This document shows, one piece after another, positions 43,793 through 52,521 of a DNA stretch of 64,000 bases. The DNA lies in assembly GCF_003428625.2 (NCBI RefSeq), contig NZ_QVQT02000004.1:558001-622000 (forward strand). Direction: 5' to 3'. Numbering within the stretch: position 1 is the first letter of the stretch; each line of letters begins with the position of its first letter. The notes under the pieces are model-generated. The model ran no database searches. It was not told the DNA's origin and worked only from the letters and a program-made list of their open reading frames with translations. A program made the position numbers and the translations under genes. The stretch comes from Paracidobacterium acidisoli. Lineage in GTDB: Bacteria; Acidobacteriota; Terriglobia; Terriglobales; Acidobacteriaceae.

Positions 43793-44725
43793 ATGGCTAC
43801 CGCGGCAGAACTCGTCCAGATTGACCTCGCCCCAAAGCGACCCGTCTCGAAGCCCGACTGGCTCAAGGCCCGCGCCCCGGTCGGCGATAACTATCATGAT
43901 CTGAAGAAGCTGGCCCGCAGCCTCAATCTGCACACCGTCTGCGAGTCGGCGCACTGCCCAAACATCGGCGAGTGCTGGAACCATCGCACCGCCACCTTCA
44001 TGATGCTCGGCAACACCTGTACCCGCCGCTGCGGCTTCTGCGCCGTCCCCAAAGGACGCCCCGACGCCATCGACTTCGACGAGCCACGCCGCGTCGCCGA
44101 GGCCGTCGCCCAGCTCGGACTGAAATTCGCCGTCATCACCAGCGTCAACCGCGATGACGACGTTCTCGGTGGCGCCCGCGCCTTCGTCATGGTCATCGAC
44201 GAAATCCGGAAGCAGGCTCCTGGCTGCCAGGTCGAAGTCCTCATCCCCGACTTCCAGGGGAATGAAGAGGCCATCCGCATGGTCGTCGAGGCGCGTCCGG
44301 AGATCCTCAATCACAACACCGAGTCCGTCCCGCGCCTCTACCGCGCCGTCCGCTCCGGAGCCCGCTATGAGCGCACCCTGCGACTGCTCGAATACGCGAA
44401 GCAGATCAACCCGCGCACCGTCACCAAATCCGGAGTTATGGTCGGCCTCGGCGAAGAGATGCACGAGCTGCTCGACGTCTGTCGCGACCTCGCCCGCGTC
44501 GGCACCGATGTCCTCACCATTGGCCAGTACCTCCGTCCGTCGAAGGATCACCTGCCGATGACGCGCTACTACACACCCGAAGAGTTCGCCTTCATGAAGC
44601 AGGAAGCTCTGAAGATGGGCTTCCGACACGTCGAATCCGGTCCGCTTGTCCGCTCGTCCTATCATGCGCATGAACAGGCCGATTCCGCCCAGACGGAGGC
44701 GAAGGGTGTTCGCCTGGTAATGTAA
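43793..44725 (+). CDS. lipA: Lipoyl synthase
   Basis: 310 residues. LipA carries two 4Fe-4S sites: the auxiliary cluster CESAHCPNIGEC (Cys-X4-Cys-X5-Cys) and the radical SAM cluster CTRRCGFC (Cys-X3-Cys-X2-Cys). GNTCTRRCGFCAV, ITSVNRDD, NHNTESVPRLY and a C-terminal VRSSYHAHEQ (the R-S-S-Y motif) are all present. The enzyme inserts two sulfurs into octanoyl groups of E2/GcvH proteins, cytoplasmic. lipB is not adjacent. Confidence 0.97.
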   Translation: MATAAELVQIDLAPKRPVSKPDWLKARAPVGDNYHDLKKLARSLNLHTVCESAHCPNIGECWNHRTATFMMLGNTCTRRCGFCAVPKGRPDAIDFDEPRRVAEAVAQLGLKFAVITSVNRDDDVLGGARAFVMVIDEIRKQAPGCQVEVLIPDFQGNEEAIRMVVEARPEILNHNTESVPRLYRAVRSGARYERTLRLLEYAKQINPRTVTKSGVMVGLGEEMHELLDVCRDLARVGTDVLTIGQYLRPSKDHLPMTRYYTPEEFAFMKQEALKMGFRHVESGPLVRSSYHAHEQADSAQTEAKGVRLVM

Positions 44726-44828
44726 GCGTCCGGCGGCAAACTGTGCGCCAAACAGTCTAAAATACGTGTCTTGATACGTGCCCTGAATACAGAGCCAAAG
44801 CGAACTCAGATTCAAGAGGAAGAACACT

Positions 44829-45416
44829 ATGGCAGTTTCGGTAATGGCGGGTATTCCCGCGCTGAAGGATATCCACGGACAGCTCAGATCGCGCATGGAT
44901 AAAGCCGTCCACGACTTCCAGGCGAACCTCGCTTCCACCCGCACCGGACGCGCCTCCGTTCAGATGCTCGATCAGGTTCGCGTGGAGTATTATGGCACGC
45001 CGACGCCGCTCAGCCAGCTCGCGCAGCTCACTACGCCTGATGCGAACATGATCGTCATCCAGCCGTGGGACCCGAGTGTACTCGGCGAGATCGAAAAAGC
45101 TCTCCGCACCTCCGACCTGGGCTTCAATCCGCAGAATGACGGCAAGATCGTCCGCGTTCCGGTGCCTCCCATGACCGAGGAGCGCCGCCGCGATGTCGTC
45201 AAACACCTGAACAAGGTTCTTGAAGAGCACCGCACCGGCATCCGCAATATCCGTCGCGACGGCAACGATCTCATCAAAAAAGCGGCAAAGGACAAAAAGA
45301 TTTCTGAAGACGAAGAGAAACGCGCGCTTGACGAGATTCAGAAGCTGACTGATGAAGAGATCAGGAAGATGGAAGAGATGAGCAAGCGCAAGGAAGCAGA
45401 AGTCATGCAGGTGTGA
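44829..45416 (+). CDS. frr: Ribosome recycling factor
   Basis: 195 residues: after an 11-residue extension, LKDIHGQLRSRMDKAVHDFQANLASTRTGRASVQMLDQVRVEYYGTPTPLSQLA, then DPSVLGEIEKALRTSDLGFNPQNDGKIVRVPVPPMTEERRRDVVKHLNKVLEEHRTGIRNIRRDGND, a canonical RRF, with a terminal charged helix. RRF splits post-termination ribosomes with EF-G. A RAAGAGGAAGAA-like box precedes the start. The usual pyrH neighbour is absent. A hairpin at 45450 follows. Confidence 0.97.
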   Translation: MAVSVMAGIPALKDIHGQLRSRMDKAVHDFQANLASTRTGRASVQMLDQVRVEYYGTPTPLSQLAQLTTPDANMIVIQPWDPSVLGEIEKALRTSDLGFNPQNDGKIVRVPVPPMTEERRRDVVKHLNKVLEEHRTGIRNIRRDGNDLIKKAAKDKKISEDEEKRALDEIQKLTDEEIRKMEEMSKRKEAEVMQV

Positions 45417-45449
45417 CGGTTAGGCCGTCCAAGCGTTCGTTATTGCTGA

Positions 45450-45475
45450 AAAGCCGTTGCCGAAGCAGCGGCTTT
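45450..45475 (+). terminator. Terminator-like hairpin after frr (bidirectional)
   Basis: AAAGCCGTTGC (45450-45460) pairs with GCAGCGGCTTT (45465-45475) around CGAA, with one G-U pair, and a short T run follows three bases on. On the minus strand the stem is followed by TTTTC, so it can also end the convergent gene at 45494-46111. Confidence 0.75.
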
Positions 45476-45493
45476 CGCATTTTGCGGTGGTGA

Positions 45494-46111
45494 TTATTCT
45501 GCGCCGGACATCAGGTTTGTTGAAGAGCGCGGCGCAAGCGCGAACTGAAGCTGGGTTCCCCGGCCCAGATGGATATCGCGATCGCTGCTGACAAAATTAC
45601 CGGAGCTCTGCCCCCCGGCATTGCTGTGCAGGCTTACATGGCTCAGGATTCCCGCTTCCTGGTCGATCTTCTGATCGGCGGGAATGAAGTGAGGCTGAAG
45701 GCTCATGGGATCAGCGGCAGTGCCATTGTCGTCGTCCTCCGGTGGATAGGCGCCAAGCAGCACTGCCCTCACCGGGATTTGTCTGCCGTCCTTCAGGCGT
45801 GCCTCGTTGAATACGATGCTGATGTGCGCCGGTCCGTGGTGTGCTGAGGCTTCCACGCCGCTGACCTCGCCAATCAACTCTGCGCCTCTGTCGATCTTTG
45901 TTCCGTCAGCCGTCGTCACGTTGCTGGTGAGCTTCGCCGTGATCTGCTCGCCGGAAGTAGCCGTTTTCGAATCGATCTGCTGGTTAAGCTGTGCATCCGC
46001 GCTGACCAGCCTGAGCGACTGAGAGGGAACTTCGGCAGCGGCATAGCCTGTAAACGTTGTCAGCACTGCAGCTACAGCAAGGCGCAAGGCCCATTCAGAA
46101 TTCAGTTTCAT
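45494..46111 (-). CDS. Secreted hypothetical beta-rich protein
   Basis: 205 residues from the ATG at 46111 (an adjacent ATG at 46114 is the alternative; AGGAGC lies just upstream). A signal peptide (LRLAVAAVLTTFTGYAAAE) precedes SGEQITAKLTSNVTTADGTKIDRGAELIGEVSGVEA and NEARLKDGRQIPVRAVLLGAYPP. The pattern of alternating polar and hydrophobic strands with 'G.EL.GEV' resembles the envelope beta-barrel-like domain of TrbI/VirB10-style or related secreted proteins, but I do not recognise a named family. The C-terminus GRGTQLQFALA is similarly beta. It is convergent with frr. Confidence 0.65.
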   Translation of the reverse strand: MKLNSEWALRLAVAAVLTTFTGYAAAEVPSQSLRLVSADAQLNQQIDSKTATSGEQITAKLTSNVTTADGTKIDRGAELIGEVSGVEASAHHGPAHISIVFNEARLKDGRQIPVRAVLLGAYPPEDDDNGTAADPMSLQPHFIPADQKIDQEAGILSHVSLHSNAGGQSSGNFVSSDRDIHLGRGTQLQFALAPRSSTNLMSGAE

Positions 46112-46400
46112 CATTTGCTCCTGATAGAAAAAATTTCCACAACGTGCATGGAAAGCAGTACGCGCCGGACAGCGATACACCGGCACGATCACATACTGCA
46201 AAACAGGAGCTCCTGCTTAATAGACGAAGCAAAGCAGCCAATGGTTACTAAATGATAAATAGAGCCCGAAGTTTATTTCGCCGAGCTGCTTCATCGATGA
46301 GCCATGCCGCCGCGAAGGCGATGTACAACAACGTTTGAGCCTGCCTCGACAGCGCCAGTAGAGCGAGCGATTTTGAGTGGAAGCCAGTAAGACACTCCGC

Positions 46401-46643
46401 TTACATCACCAGAGCGACCTTTTCCAGCTCATACTGCATGCAGTCGAGCGAACATCCGCTCATCTCTATCTGGAGTACGGCCTCGTGTGCCAGATCGTTG
46501 TTCACGCCGTAACCGCGGCCGGCCAGAAATACGGCCAGCAGTTGTGTGGCCTGTCTTGAATCGAGACCGGACTGCATAAGCCCGGTGCGCAGATCATTCA
46601 GCTCTGAAGCGGAGAATTTCTCAACCCTGCCAGCGCTCAACAT
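46401..46643 (-). CDS. Small hypothetical protein
   Basis: 80 residues from the ATG at 46643, which has GAGGAG eight bases upstream (an ATG at 46661 is also in frame). The protein (SASELNDLRTGLMQSGLDSRQATQLLAVFLAGRGYGVNND) looks helical and soluble with no signal. The middle could be a helix-turn-helix-like fold, but I recognise no family. The C-terminus is CMQYELEKVALVM. The gene stands alone in a region of short genes. Confidence 0.6.
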   Translation of the reverse strand: MLSAGRVEKFSASELNDLRTGLMQSGLDSRQATQLLAVFLAGRGYGVNNDLAHEAVLQIEMSGCSLDCMQYELEKVALVM

Positions 46644-46819
46644 GTGGTCGTCTCCTCGCATAATCTTCCGGCGCGTCTGGCGGCATCTGTTCAATGCCGC
46701 GAACTCATAAGAGGTAAGACACAAATTCCGGGCGCATGTGGTGCCCGTCCTGGAAATTCTTTTGGCCTCGTCAACGAGGGGGGAATACGCTTCGATACGG
46801 ACTACACTGAGTCAGACCC

Positions 46820-46972
46820 ATGAGTGAAACAAAACCGCATGAAACGGAATCTAAAACTCAGCCGAGTGGGCCATCCTGGGCTCTGATGCTGTTGCTGCTG
46901 CTGGCCGCCATACTGATTGCCACAGGCCTTGCGTGGTGGATGATCGCGCCCTTCGCGCATCGGCTGCACTAG
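46820..46972 (+). CDS. Small single-span membrane protein
   Basis: 50 residues beginning MSETKPHETESKTQPSGP. A charged, Pro-rich N-terminus precedes one transmembrane helix (WALMLLLLLAAILIATGLAWW), then a short basic tail ending HRLH. The purine-poor upstream region gives only weak ribosome-site support. It ends 24 bp before the stop of the Trm112-like gene on the other strand. Its function is unknown. Confidence 0.5.
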   Translation: MSETKPHETESKTQPSGPSWALMLLLLLAAILIATGLAWWMIAPFAHRLH

Positions 46973-46995
46973 AGCTTGTCCTCGATGCTTTCATA

Positions 46996-47178
46996 TCACC
47001 GATCGGTGCGGGCAGCACGCTCCATCAGAAGCACCGGCAGTCCGTCTTCAACGGGGTAGCGGCGGCCGCAGCAGGAGCAGATCACGTGTTGTTTATCCGG
47101 ATCGGCAGCCATATGTTCATGACAGGCCGGGCATACAATCAGCTTCAGTACCGGATCAGACAAGGGATCGAGCCGCAT
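46996..47178 (-). CDS. Trm112 / YcaR-like zinc-ribbon protein
   Basis: 60 residues from the ATG at 47178. It holds LIVCPACHEHM ... ICSCCGRRYPVEDGLPVLL, the two CxxC knuckles and YPVxDGxPVLL ending that define the UPF0434/Trm112 family. These are small cytoplasmic partners of methyltransferases. The gene lies 44 bp from the divergent coaE start. A longer in-frame reading upstream has no family match. Confidence 0.85.
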   Translation of the reverse strand: MRLDPLSDPVLKLIVCPACHEHMAADPDKQHVICSCCGRRYPVEDGLPVLLMERAARTDR

Positions 47179-47222
47179 GCTTTGAGTGTATCCGGCATGC
47201 ACAGGGAAGGCGCCGGAGAAGT

Positions 47223-47918
47223 ATGCTGCGAGTTGGGCTGACGGGCGGTCTTGGAAGCGGGAAGTCGACAGTCGCATCGATCTTCCGGGAATGCGGCGTT
47301 CATGTGATCGAAGCGGACGCCGTTGGCCGCGAGCTGATGCAGCCCGGCCAGAGCGTCTATCGCGAAATCCTGGAACACTTCGGCCATGACGTCCTTTCGA
47401 CTGACGGAACCATCGATCGCCGTGCGCTGGCAAAGGCAGCCTTTGGAGAAGCGCGGCTCGATGAGCTGAACCGTATCGTGCATCCTGCAGTCATCGCAGA
47501 GCAGGAGCGCCGCATGCGGATCATTGCCTCACGTGAACCCGAAGCGATCGTCATGATCGAGTCCGCGCTGATCTTTGAAGCGGAACGAATGGGCACAGTT
47601 CCCGAATGGCGCCGCCGTTTTGATCGCATCATATTGGTCACCGCTCCGGACGAGGTGAAAGTGGCTCGCTATCTGGCTCGGGTGTTGCCGGCGGATGCCA
47701 GCATCGAGCAGCGTGCCGAGACGGAACGCGACGCCCAGGCAAGACTCGCGGCGCAGATCGCCGACAGCGAGAAGATCAGCCACTGTGACTATGTGATCGA
47801 GAACTCCGGATCGCCGGAGCATCTGAGAGCGCAGGTGGGAAAAATTCTTCCGCAGCTCCAGGCCGTGTCAAAAGCAGCGAGTGCGCCAGACGGCCTCCAG
47901 GCCGCACGCCGCATTTGA
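47223..47918 (+). CDS. coaE: Dephospho-CoA kinase
   Basis: 231 residues. P-loop GLTGGLGSGKST near residue 5, then FRECGVHVIEADAVGRELMQPG, VHPAVIAEQERRM and IESALIFEAERMGTVPEWRR (the substrate-binding/DxD area), and a C-terminal ITAPDEVKVARY-like segment. It phosphorylates dephospho-CoA in the last step of coenzyme A synthesis, cytoplasmic. The tail is somewhat longer than in enteric CoaE (about 206). A second HtrA-type gene follows 70 bp downstream. Confidence 0.94.
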   Translation: MLRVGLTGGLGSGKSTVASIFRECGVHVIEADAVGRELMQPGQSVYREILEHFGHDVLSTDGTIDRRALAKAAFGEARLDELNRIVHPAVIAEQERRMRIIASREPEAIVMIESALIFEAERMGTVPEWRRRFDRIILVTAPDEVKVARYLARVLPADASIEQRAETERDAQARLAAQIADSEKISHCDYVIENSGSPEHLRAQVGKILPQLQAVSKAASAPDGLQAARRI

Positions 47919-47987
47919 ATACAATAAAAGCAGAACGTTCCGCGCCTGTTTGCGCAGGTGCTGCATCTGTTTACTGAAAGCTCTGTC

Positions 47988-49136
47988 ATGAAATTTCGCA
48001 GTGTATTTCTGGTTCTGCTGATTGTTTTCGCTTTTTGGTATTTCACGACGCACTATACCGTCCGGCGGGCTGCGCTGCCCGGTGGCGGAAGCTCGCAGAT
48101 CACGCTGACCGAAGCCCACGCGGCTCCGGAATATGATGTCGAAGAGCTGAGCAACATTTCTGTATACAGAAAAGCCATGCCTTCCGTGGTGAATATCACC
48201 TCGACCACCGTCGGCCTCGACTTCTTCTACGGATTCGTGCCGCAGCAGGGGCAGGGATCGGGATTCATTCTCGACAGGCAGGGACACATCCTCACCAACT
48301 ACCACGTCATCGCCGACGCCCAGAATATCGAAGTGCAGACCTGGGATAAGCGCCGCTACAAAGCGCGCATTATAGGACGCGACCGCTCTCACGATCTGGC
48401 GCTGCTGCAGATTGACGGGCAGAACCTCACGCCTGCCGTGCTGGCCTCGTCGCGCAGCCTCGTCGTCGGCCAGAAGGTCTATGCAATCGGCAATCCCTTC
48501 GGCCTGAGCGGAACCATGACGACGGGCATCATCAGCGCCATCCGCTCCATTCACGGCCCCGAGGGAGCGCCGATCGAAAATGCCATTCAGACGGATGCAG
48601 CCATTAATCCTGGAAATTCCGGAGGTCCGCTGCTCAACTCGCACGGTGAGGTAATCGGCATCAACTCGCTCATTGCCACCAATCCGAATCAGCAGGTCGA
48701 TCAGAGCGCAGGCATCGGCTTTGCCATTCCCATCGATACTGCAAAAGCAGTGCTGGGCGACTTCCAGAAATACGGTCGTGTGCGCCGGCCCTCTCTGGGC
48801 ATTGTCTCGCTTCCCATCGGTCCTGATCTTGCGGAGCAGATCGGGCTGCCCGCGAATTATGGCGTGCTCATTCAGCAGACGGTGCAGGGTGGCGCAGCGG
48901 CGCGAGCCGGTCTGCACGGCGGCAATAAGGTTGCCTACCTTGGAAACATGCAGATTTATCTCGGCGGCGATCTGATCGTCGGCATCGATGGGCAGAACGT
49001 GACCAGCACGCAGGACATCTCAGAGATCATGGACCGCCATCAGGCCGGCGACACCGTAACCGTGACGTTCTTCCGCGGCCAGCGCAAAATGACGGCTCAG
49101 GTCACACTCGGTGAGGCGCACGATCAGCAGGTATAG
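47988..49136 (+). CDS. Trypsin-like S1C serine protease with one PDZ domain (DegS/HtrA type)
   Basis: 382 residues from the ATG at 47988. A single N-terminal anchor (SVFLVLLIVFAFWYF) suggests tethering to the inner membrane, like DegS. Catalytic residues: His106 (TNYHVIAD), Asp136 (SHDLALLQI) and Ser211 (GNSGGPLL). One C-terminal PDZ (residues ~270-375: RPSLGIVSLPIGPD ... GGDLIVGIDGQNV). It is the second HtrA-family protease in the window, with a single PDZ where the other has two. A DegS-like role in releasing envelope-stress sigma factors is conceivable; its gene is not near the ECF operon at 31-34 kb. Confidence 0.92.
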   Translation: MKFRSVFLVLLIVFAFWYFTTHYTVRRAALPGGGSSQITLTEAHAAPEYDVEELSNISVYRKAMPSVVNITSTTVGLDFFYGFVPQQGQGSGFILDRQGHILTNYHVIADAQNIEVQTWDKRRYKARIIGRDRSHDLALLQIDGQNLTPAVLASSRSLVVGQKVYAIGNPFGLSGTMTTGIISAIRSIHGPEGAPIENAIQTDAAINPGNSGGPLLNSHGEVIGINSLIATNPNQQVDQSAGIGFAIPIDTAKAVLGDFQKYGRVRRPSLGIVSLPIGPDLAEQIGLPANYGVLIQQTVQGGAAARAGLHGGNKVAYLGNMQIYLGGDLIVGIDGQNVTSTQDISEIMDRHQAGDTVTVTFFRGQRKMTAQVTLGEAHDQQV

Positions 49137-49189
49137 CCTGCTGCACTCAGGACACTGCAGGACAACCACGAAATGACAGGAGCACGCAC

Positions 49190-50119
49190 ATGGCGTCTCA
49201 CTGGACAGCCGCTAACATTCCTCCTCAGACCGCAAAGCTGGCGCTGATTACGGGCGCAAACAGCGGTATCGGATTCCACGCGGCAAAGCAGCTGGCAGCC
49301 AAAGGATGCACCGTCATCCTCGCCTGCCGCGATCTGCAAAAAGCGGAAGCGGCGCGGGATCGTATCCTCGTCGAGCTTCCAGAAGCCTCCCTCGAAATTA
49401 TTTCGCTCGATCTCGCCAGCCTCGCCTCTGTCCGCTCCGCTGCATCTACATTTCTTGCCGGCGGGCGCACGCTGGATCTCCTTATCAATAATGCGGGTGT
49501 TATGGCGCTGCCGAAGCGGCAGTTGACGCCGGACGGCTTCGAGATGCAGTTCGGCACGAATCATCTGGGTCATTTCGCGCTGACCGGCCTGCTGTTGCCT
49601 GCAATCCTCTCCGCTCCGGCTGCGCGCATAATCACGGTCAGCTCGATCGCCCATAAAAGCGGCGTCATTCGCTTTGACGACCTGCAGTGGAATCACGGCT
49701 ATAAGCCATGGCCGGCATACAGGCAGTCGAAGCTGGCGAATCTGCTCTTTGGATTTGAGCTGCAGCGCCGTCTCGATCATGCCCACACTTCGGCCCGGAG
49801 TATCGTGGTGCATCCCGGAGTCAGCGCTACCAATCTCTTTGCTGCCGGACCAGGAAAGGGCAGCGGGCTCCTGGCAAAGATCGTTCCGCCGTTTATCGAG
49901 TTGATGGCGCAGTCGGATGCGCAGGGCGCTCTGCCCACGCTCTTTGCCGCTGTTTCACCCGATGCGCAGGGTGGCCTCTACTATGGCCCTGATGGATGGC
50001 GCGAGATGCGCGGCTGGCCTGTCGAAGTAAAGGCCGAGCCGCAGGCATATGACGAAGACGCCGCCGCGCGTCTCTGGCAGATTTCCGAAGAGCTGACGGG
50101 GGTAAGGTTCAAATTCTGA
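49190..50119 (+). CDS. SDR-family oxidoreductase (retinol dehydrogenase-like)
   Basis: 309 residues. The cofactor motif TGANSGIG is at residues 21-28, NNAG follows the third strand (LLINNAGVMALP), and the catalytic Tyr-X3-Lys is in YRQSK with the Ser in ITVSSIAH. NHLGHFALTGLL and HPGVSATNLF are typical of the RDH/WW-domain-oxidoreductase subgroup of SDRs with NADP. No signal. The substrate is unknown. An AGGAGC box lies eight bases before the ATG. It is convergent with the small membrane gene at 50136. Confidence 0.88.
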   Translation: MASHWTAANIPPQTAKLALITGANSGIGFHAAKQLAAKGCTVILACRDLQKAEAARDRILVELPEASLEIISLDLASLASVRSAASTFLAGGRTLDLLINNAGVMALPKRQLTPDGFEMQFGTNHLGHFALTGLLLPAILSAPAARIITVSSIAHKSGVIRFDDLQWNHGYKPWPAYRQSKLANLLFGFELQRRLDHAHTSARSIVVHPGVSATNLFAAGPGKGSGLLAKIVPPFIELMAQSDAQGALPTLFAAVSPDAQGGLYYGPDGWREMRGWPVEVKAEPQAYDEDAAARLWQISEELTGVRFKF

Positions 50120-50135
50120 TTTGCGAAGAGCGAAT

Positions 50136-50489
50136 TTACCTCAGCCGTTCGATGACCTGCGGCCGAACCAGGTAAAGAAAGAAGATCAGATTCACGAGGA
50201 TCATCACGATCATCGGTCCCTGGCGGAAGCGAAAGAGCACATAGGTGCCGTAACAGACAGAAAGAAACACAGCGGCCAGCGCCAGAGCCCATCCCCAGCG
50301 TTGCAGGCGCAGCAGTCCGGTTCCCGCCGCTCCGAACGCGACACATATCAGCAGAGCCATCCGCGGCAGGCTGTGTGTCGTCACGCCCACCAGCCCCAGA
50401 ACGGAGAGCAGCAGCATCCACAGAGCGATAATCGCCATACCCGGCAGCAGGCGAGGCGCGGAGGAAGAGTCGGGTGTCGATGAGTTCAT
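50136..50489 (-). CDS. Small four-helix membrane protein
   Basis: 117 residues with four hydrophobic segments (PGMAIIALWMLLLSVLGLVG, MALLICVAFGAAGTGLL, WGWALALAAVFLSVCYGTYVLF, MIVMILVNLIFFLYL). I do not recognise a family. Its ATG overlaps the stop of the upstream cytochrome c gene (ATGA), so both are likely translated together; it might serve electron transfer or membrane anchoring. Confidence 0.72.
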   Translation of the reverse strand: MNSSTPDSSSAPRLLPGMAIIALWMLLLSVLGLVGVTTHSLPRMALLICVAFGAAGTGLLRLQRWGWALALAAVFLSVCYGTYVLFRFRQGPMIVMILVNLIFFLYLVRPQVIERLR

Positions 50490-50854
50490 AACGTATGCAG
50501 GTAGACCATCAGGTCCTGCACCTGCTGGTCGTCGAGTTTATTCCCAAAGGCCGGCATCATGCCTCGTCCGTGCAGAAAGGCTTCGCTCACGCGATCGTCG
50601 TTTGCAGGCGCGCCACTGGGCAGGTATTTGTGTTTGAACAGGTGCTGCAGGCCAGGTCCGCGCAGCCCGTGTTCACTGTATGCGTGATGGCAGCGCGCGC
50701 ACGACTGCTGAAAGACCTGATACCCCCGCGCCTCCTGCGGCGTGAGCTCGCTGATCGGTTTTGACGGCGGCATCGGTGGTCCGCATCCGGCCAGAGTCGT
50801 GAGCGCGCAGGTCAGGGATATTCCAATTGCTGTGGCCAGAAGGAAAGGTCGCAT
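50486..50854 (-). CDS. Class I-type cytochrome c lipoprotein
   Basis: 122 residues. A signal with the lipobox TLAGC (Cys24) precedes a mono-haem cytochrome: CARCH near residue 52 (SCARCHHAYSEHGLRGPGLQHLF) and a distal Met in GMMPAFG. The C-terminal helix is DQQVQDLMVYLHTL. It is an electron carrier tethered to a membrane. It is co-transcribed with the four-helix membrane protein. A partner oxidase or dehydrogenase is not in this neighbourhood. Confidence 0.88.
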   Translation of the reverse strand: MRPFLLATAIGISLTCALTTLAGCGPPMPPSKPISELTPQEARGYQVFQQSCARCHHAYSEHGLRGPGLQHLFKHKYLPSGAPANDDRVSEAFLHGRGMMPAFGNKLDDQQVQDLMVYLHTL

Positions 50855-50890
50855 GCCAGGGTCTGTTTTGATGATAGAGGATTCCCGGCC

Positions 50891-52492
50891 TCAGTTGGCT
50901 GCGGCAATGGCGGCAACAATTTTGTCAATCGCCCTGCGCGAAACCTCCTCCGGTGACGGCGCGTCATTGGACAGAATGGAAAAGGCAAGCACCTTTCCGC
51001 TCGCGGCCATCACATAACCGCTCAGCGAGTTCACTTCTGAAAGAGTCCCTGTCTTGGCGAAGACCCGGTTCTTCAGCACCGGGTCGGTAAAACGCTCTGC
51101 CAGGGAGCCATCAACCCCGCCCACAGGCAGTGTGGAGCGATAAAGGTCGCCCCATGGCTGGCGCGCTGCATACGTGAGCAGGGTGGTGGTGGCACGCGGA
51201 GTGATCAGGTCTTTTTCCGAGAGGCCGGAGCCGTCGAAAAAGATAAAGTCGCCTGGATCGACTCCTGCGCTGATAAGGAACTGGCGCAGAACCCGCTCCC
51301 CCTGCGCAATCGAGCCGTCATTGCCTTCCAGCCTTCCCAGCACCCGCAGATACAGCTCGGCATGCAGATTCTGGCTCACCTTATTGGTAACCGTCACATC
51401 CTGTGAGAGGGGCGGCGATATATGGCTGGCGAGTACCTGCAGCCCCTGCGTAGGCGGCTGAATGGTGATCAGGTCGAGGGGATGCAGAACCACCGACTGA
51501 TCCACTTCCGCGCGGAAGCTTTGGCTGTTCTCGGCGAAACGATGTTTGGCAATCGCTCTGCCGGTGACGGTAATGCCGCGGGTCAGCAGCATCTGTCGAA
51601 AGGCGACTGCGGCATATTCCGCCGGATCATCGATGGCAAGCGCAACATGCAGGCCATTCTGATTGGTTGTGCCGTAGAGCCGGATCGTTTTGCTGCCCGG
51701 CAGCCGGTCGACACCAGGCGCGCCAGGCTGTGTGCCCGGCAACACATGCAGAGAGTTCTCAATGGAGTAATACGGTGTGTCCGGGTACCAGACAATATTG
51801 GTAGCAATGCCTGCTTCTTTGTGCTGCTCGCCTCCCGGCTGCGCGCTTGGCGCGACATTCAGATAAACGACATTGTCATTCACCGTCAGTGCGGAAACCG
51901 GAGCGCCGTACTCCCATTCGAGATCATCCCAGCTCCACCCCAGTCCATACCGTTCCCATGGAAACCAGGAGTCGTCTCCGACAATGTCACCCTCGATGCG
52001 ATGGATGCCGCTGGCCGCCAGCTGATCCGCCATGGAATCCAGTGCGGCGAGAGGTGGATTGGGCCGTTCGGTTTTACCCGTATAAGGATAGCTGCGTCCG
52101 GACATCGTCGGATCGCCGGCGCCAAGCAGGCTGACGTCTCCGTGAATAATGCCGTTTTTGCTGATCTTTCCCGATGTCACCACGTCCGTTGTCCAGGTCG
52201 CAGTGGAAGGCAGCAGCGCCAGTGAGGCCGCAGTGGTGAACAGCTTGGCATTTGAGGCTGGCTCGAACAATTGATTCGCATTGAGCGCGAAGATCGGTGC
52301 GCCGTCGAGCCCCGTGACAGAGATGCCCCAGTGCATGGATTCCAGAACGGGATCGGCCGAGAGGATATCGTGGATCTGTGCGCTGAGTCCGGCTTCAGCA
52401 GGCGGCGCAATCTGCGGATAAGCCCTGGCGAAACCGGCAACGAGCAGAACAGCAAGGCAAAGTGGTGCAGTCAGTGATTCTTTGATTTTCAT
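50891..52492 (-). CDS. dacB: D-alanyl-D-alanine carboxypeptidase/endopeptidase (S13, PBP4 type)
   Basis: 533 residues with a signal peptide (LTAPLCLAVLLVAGFARA). Penicillin-binding motifs: EPASNAKLFTTAA (SxxK), DGSGLSEKDLI (SxN-type position, SGLS), and FAKTGTLSEVNSLSGY (KTG). The long middle insertion is typical of PBP4/DacB. It trims or cleaves peptidoglycan cross-links in the periplasm. It is somewhat longer than E. coli DacB (477). Only 29 bp separate its start from the divergent folP start, so the promoters must overlap the coding starts. Confidence 0.92.
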   Translation of the reverse strand: MKIKESLTAPLCLAVLLVAGFARAYPQIAPPAEAGLSAQIHDILSADPVLESMHWGISVTGLDGAPIFALNANQLFEPASNAKLFTTAASLALLPSTATWTTDVVTSGKISKNGIIHGDVSLLGAGDPTMSGRSYPYTGKTERPNPPLAALDSMADQLAASGIHRIEGDIVGDDSWFPWERYGLGWSWDDLEWEYGAPVSALTVNDNVVYLNVAPSAQPGGEQHKEAGIATNIVWYPDTPYYSIENSLHVLPGTQPGAPGVDRLPGSKTIRLYGTTNQNGLHVALAIDDPAEYAAVAFRQMLLTRGITVTGRAIAKHRFAENSQSFRAEVDQSVVLHPLDLITIQPPTQGLQVLASHISPPLSQDVTVTNKVSQNLHAELYLRVLGRLEGNDGSIAQGERVLRQFLISAGVDPGDFIFFDGSGLSEKDLITPRATTTLLTYAARQPWGDLYRSTLPVGGVDGSLAERFTDPVLKNRVFAKTGTLSEVNSLSGYVMAASGKVLAFSILSNDAPSPEEVSRRAIDKIVAAIAAAN

Positions 52493-52521
52493 CTCTGGGC
52501 GGAGTGTAGCATCGAAAAGTT

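Noticed and set aside
42062-44944. Two long minus-strand frames (418 and 464 codons) over purM-purN-lipA
   Set aside because: The plus strand holds three highly conserved enzymes in the same positions; the minus translations are arginine/glycine-rich without motifs.
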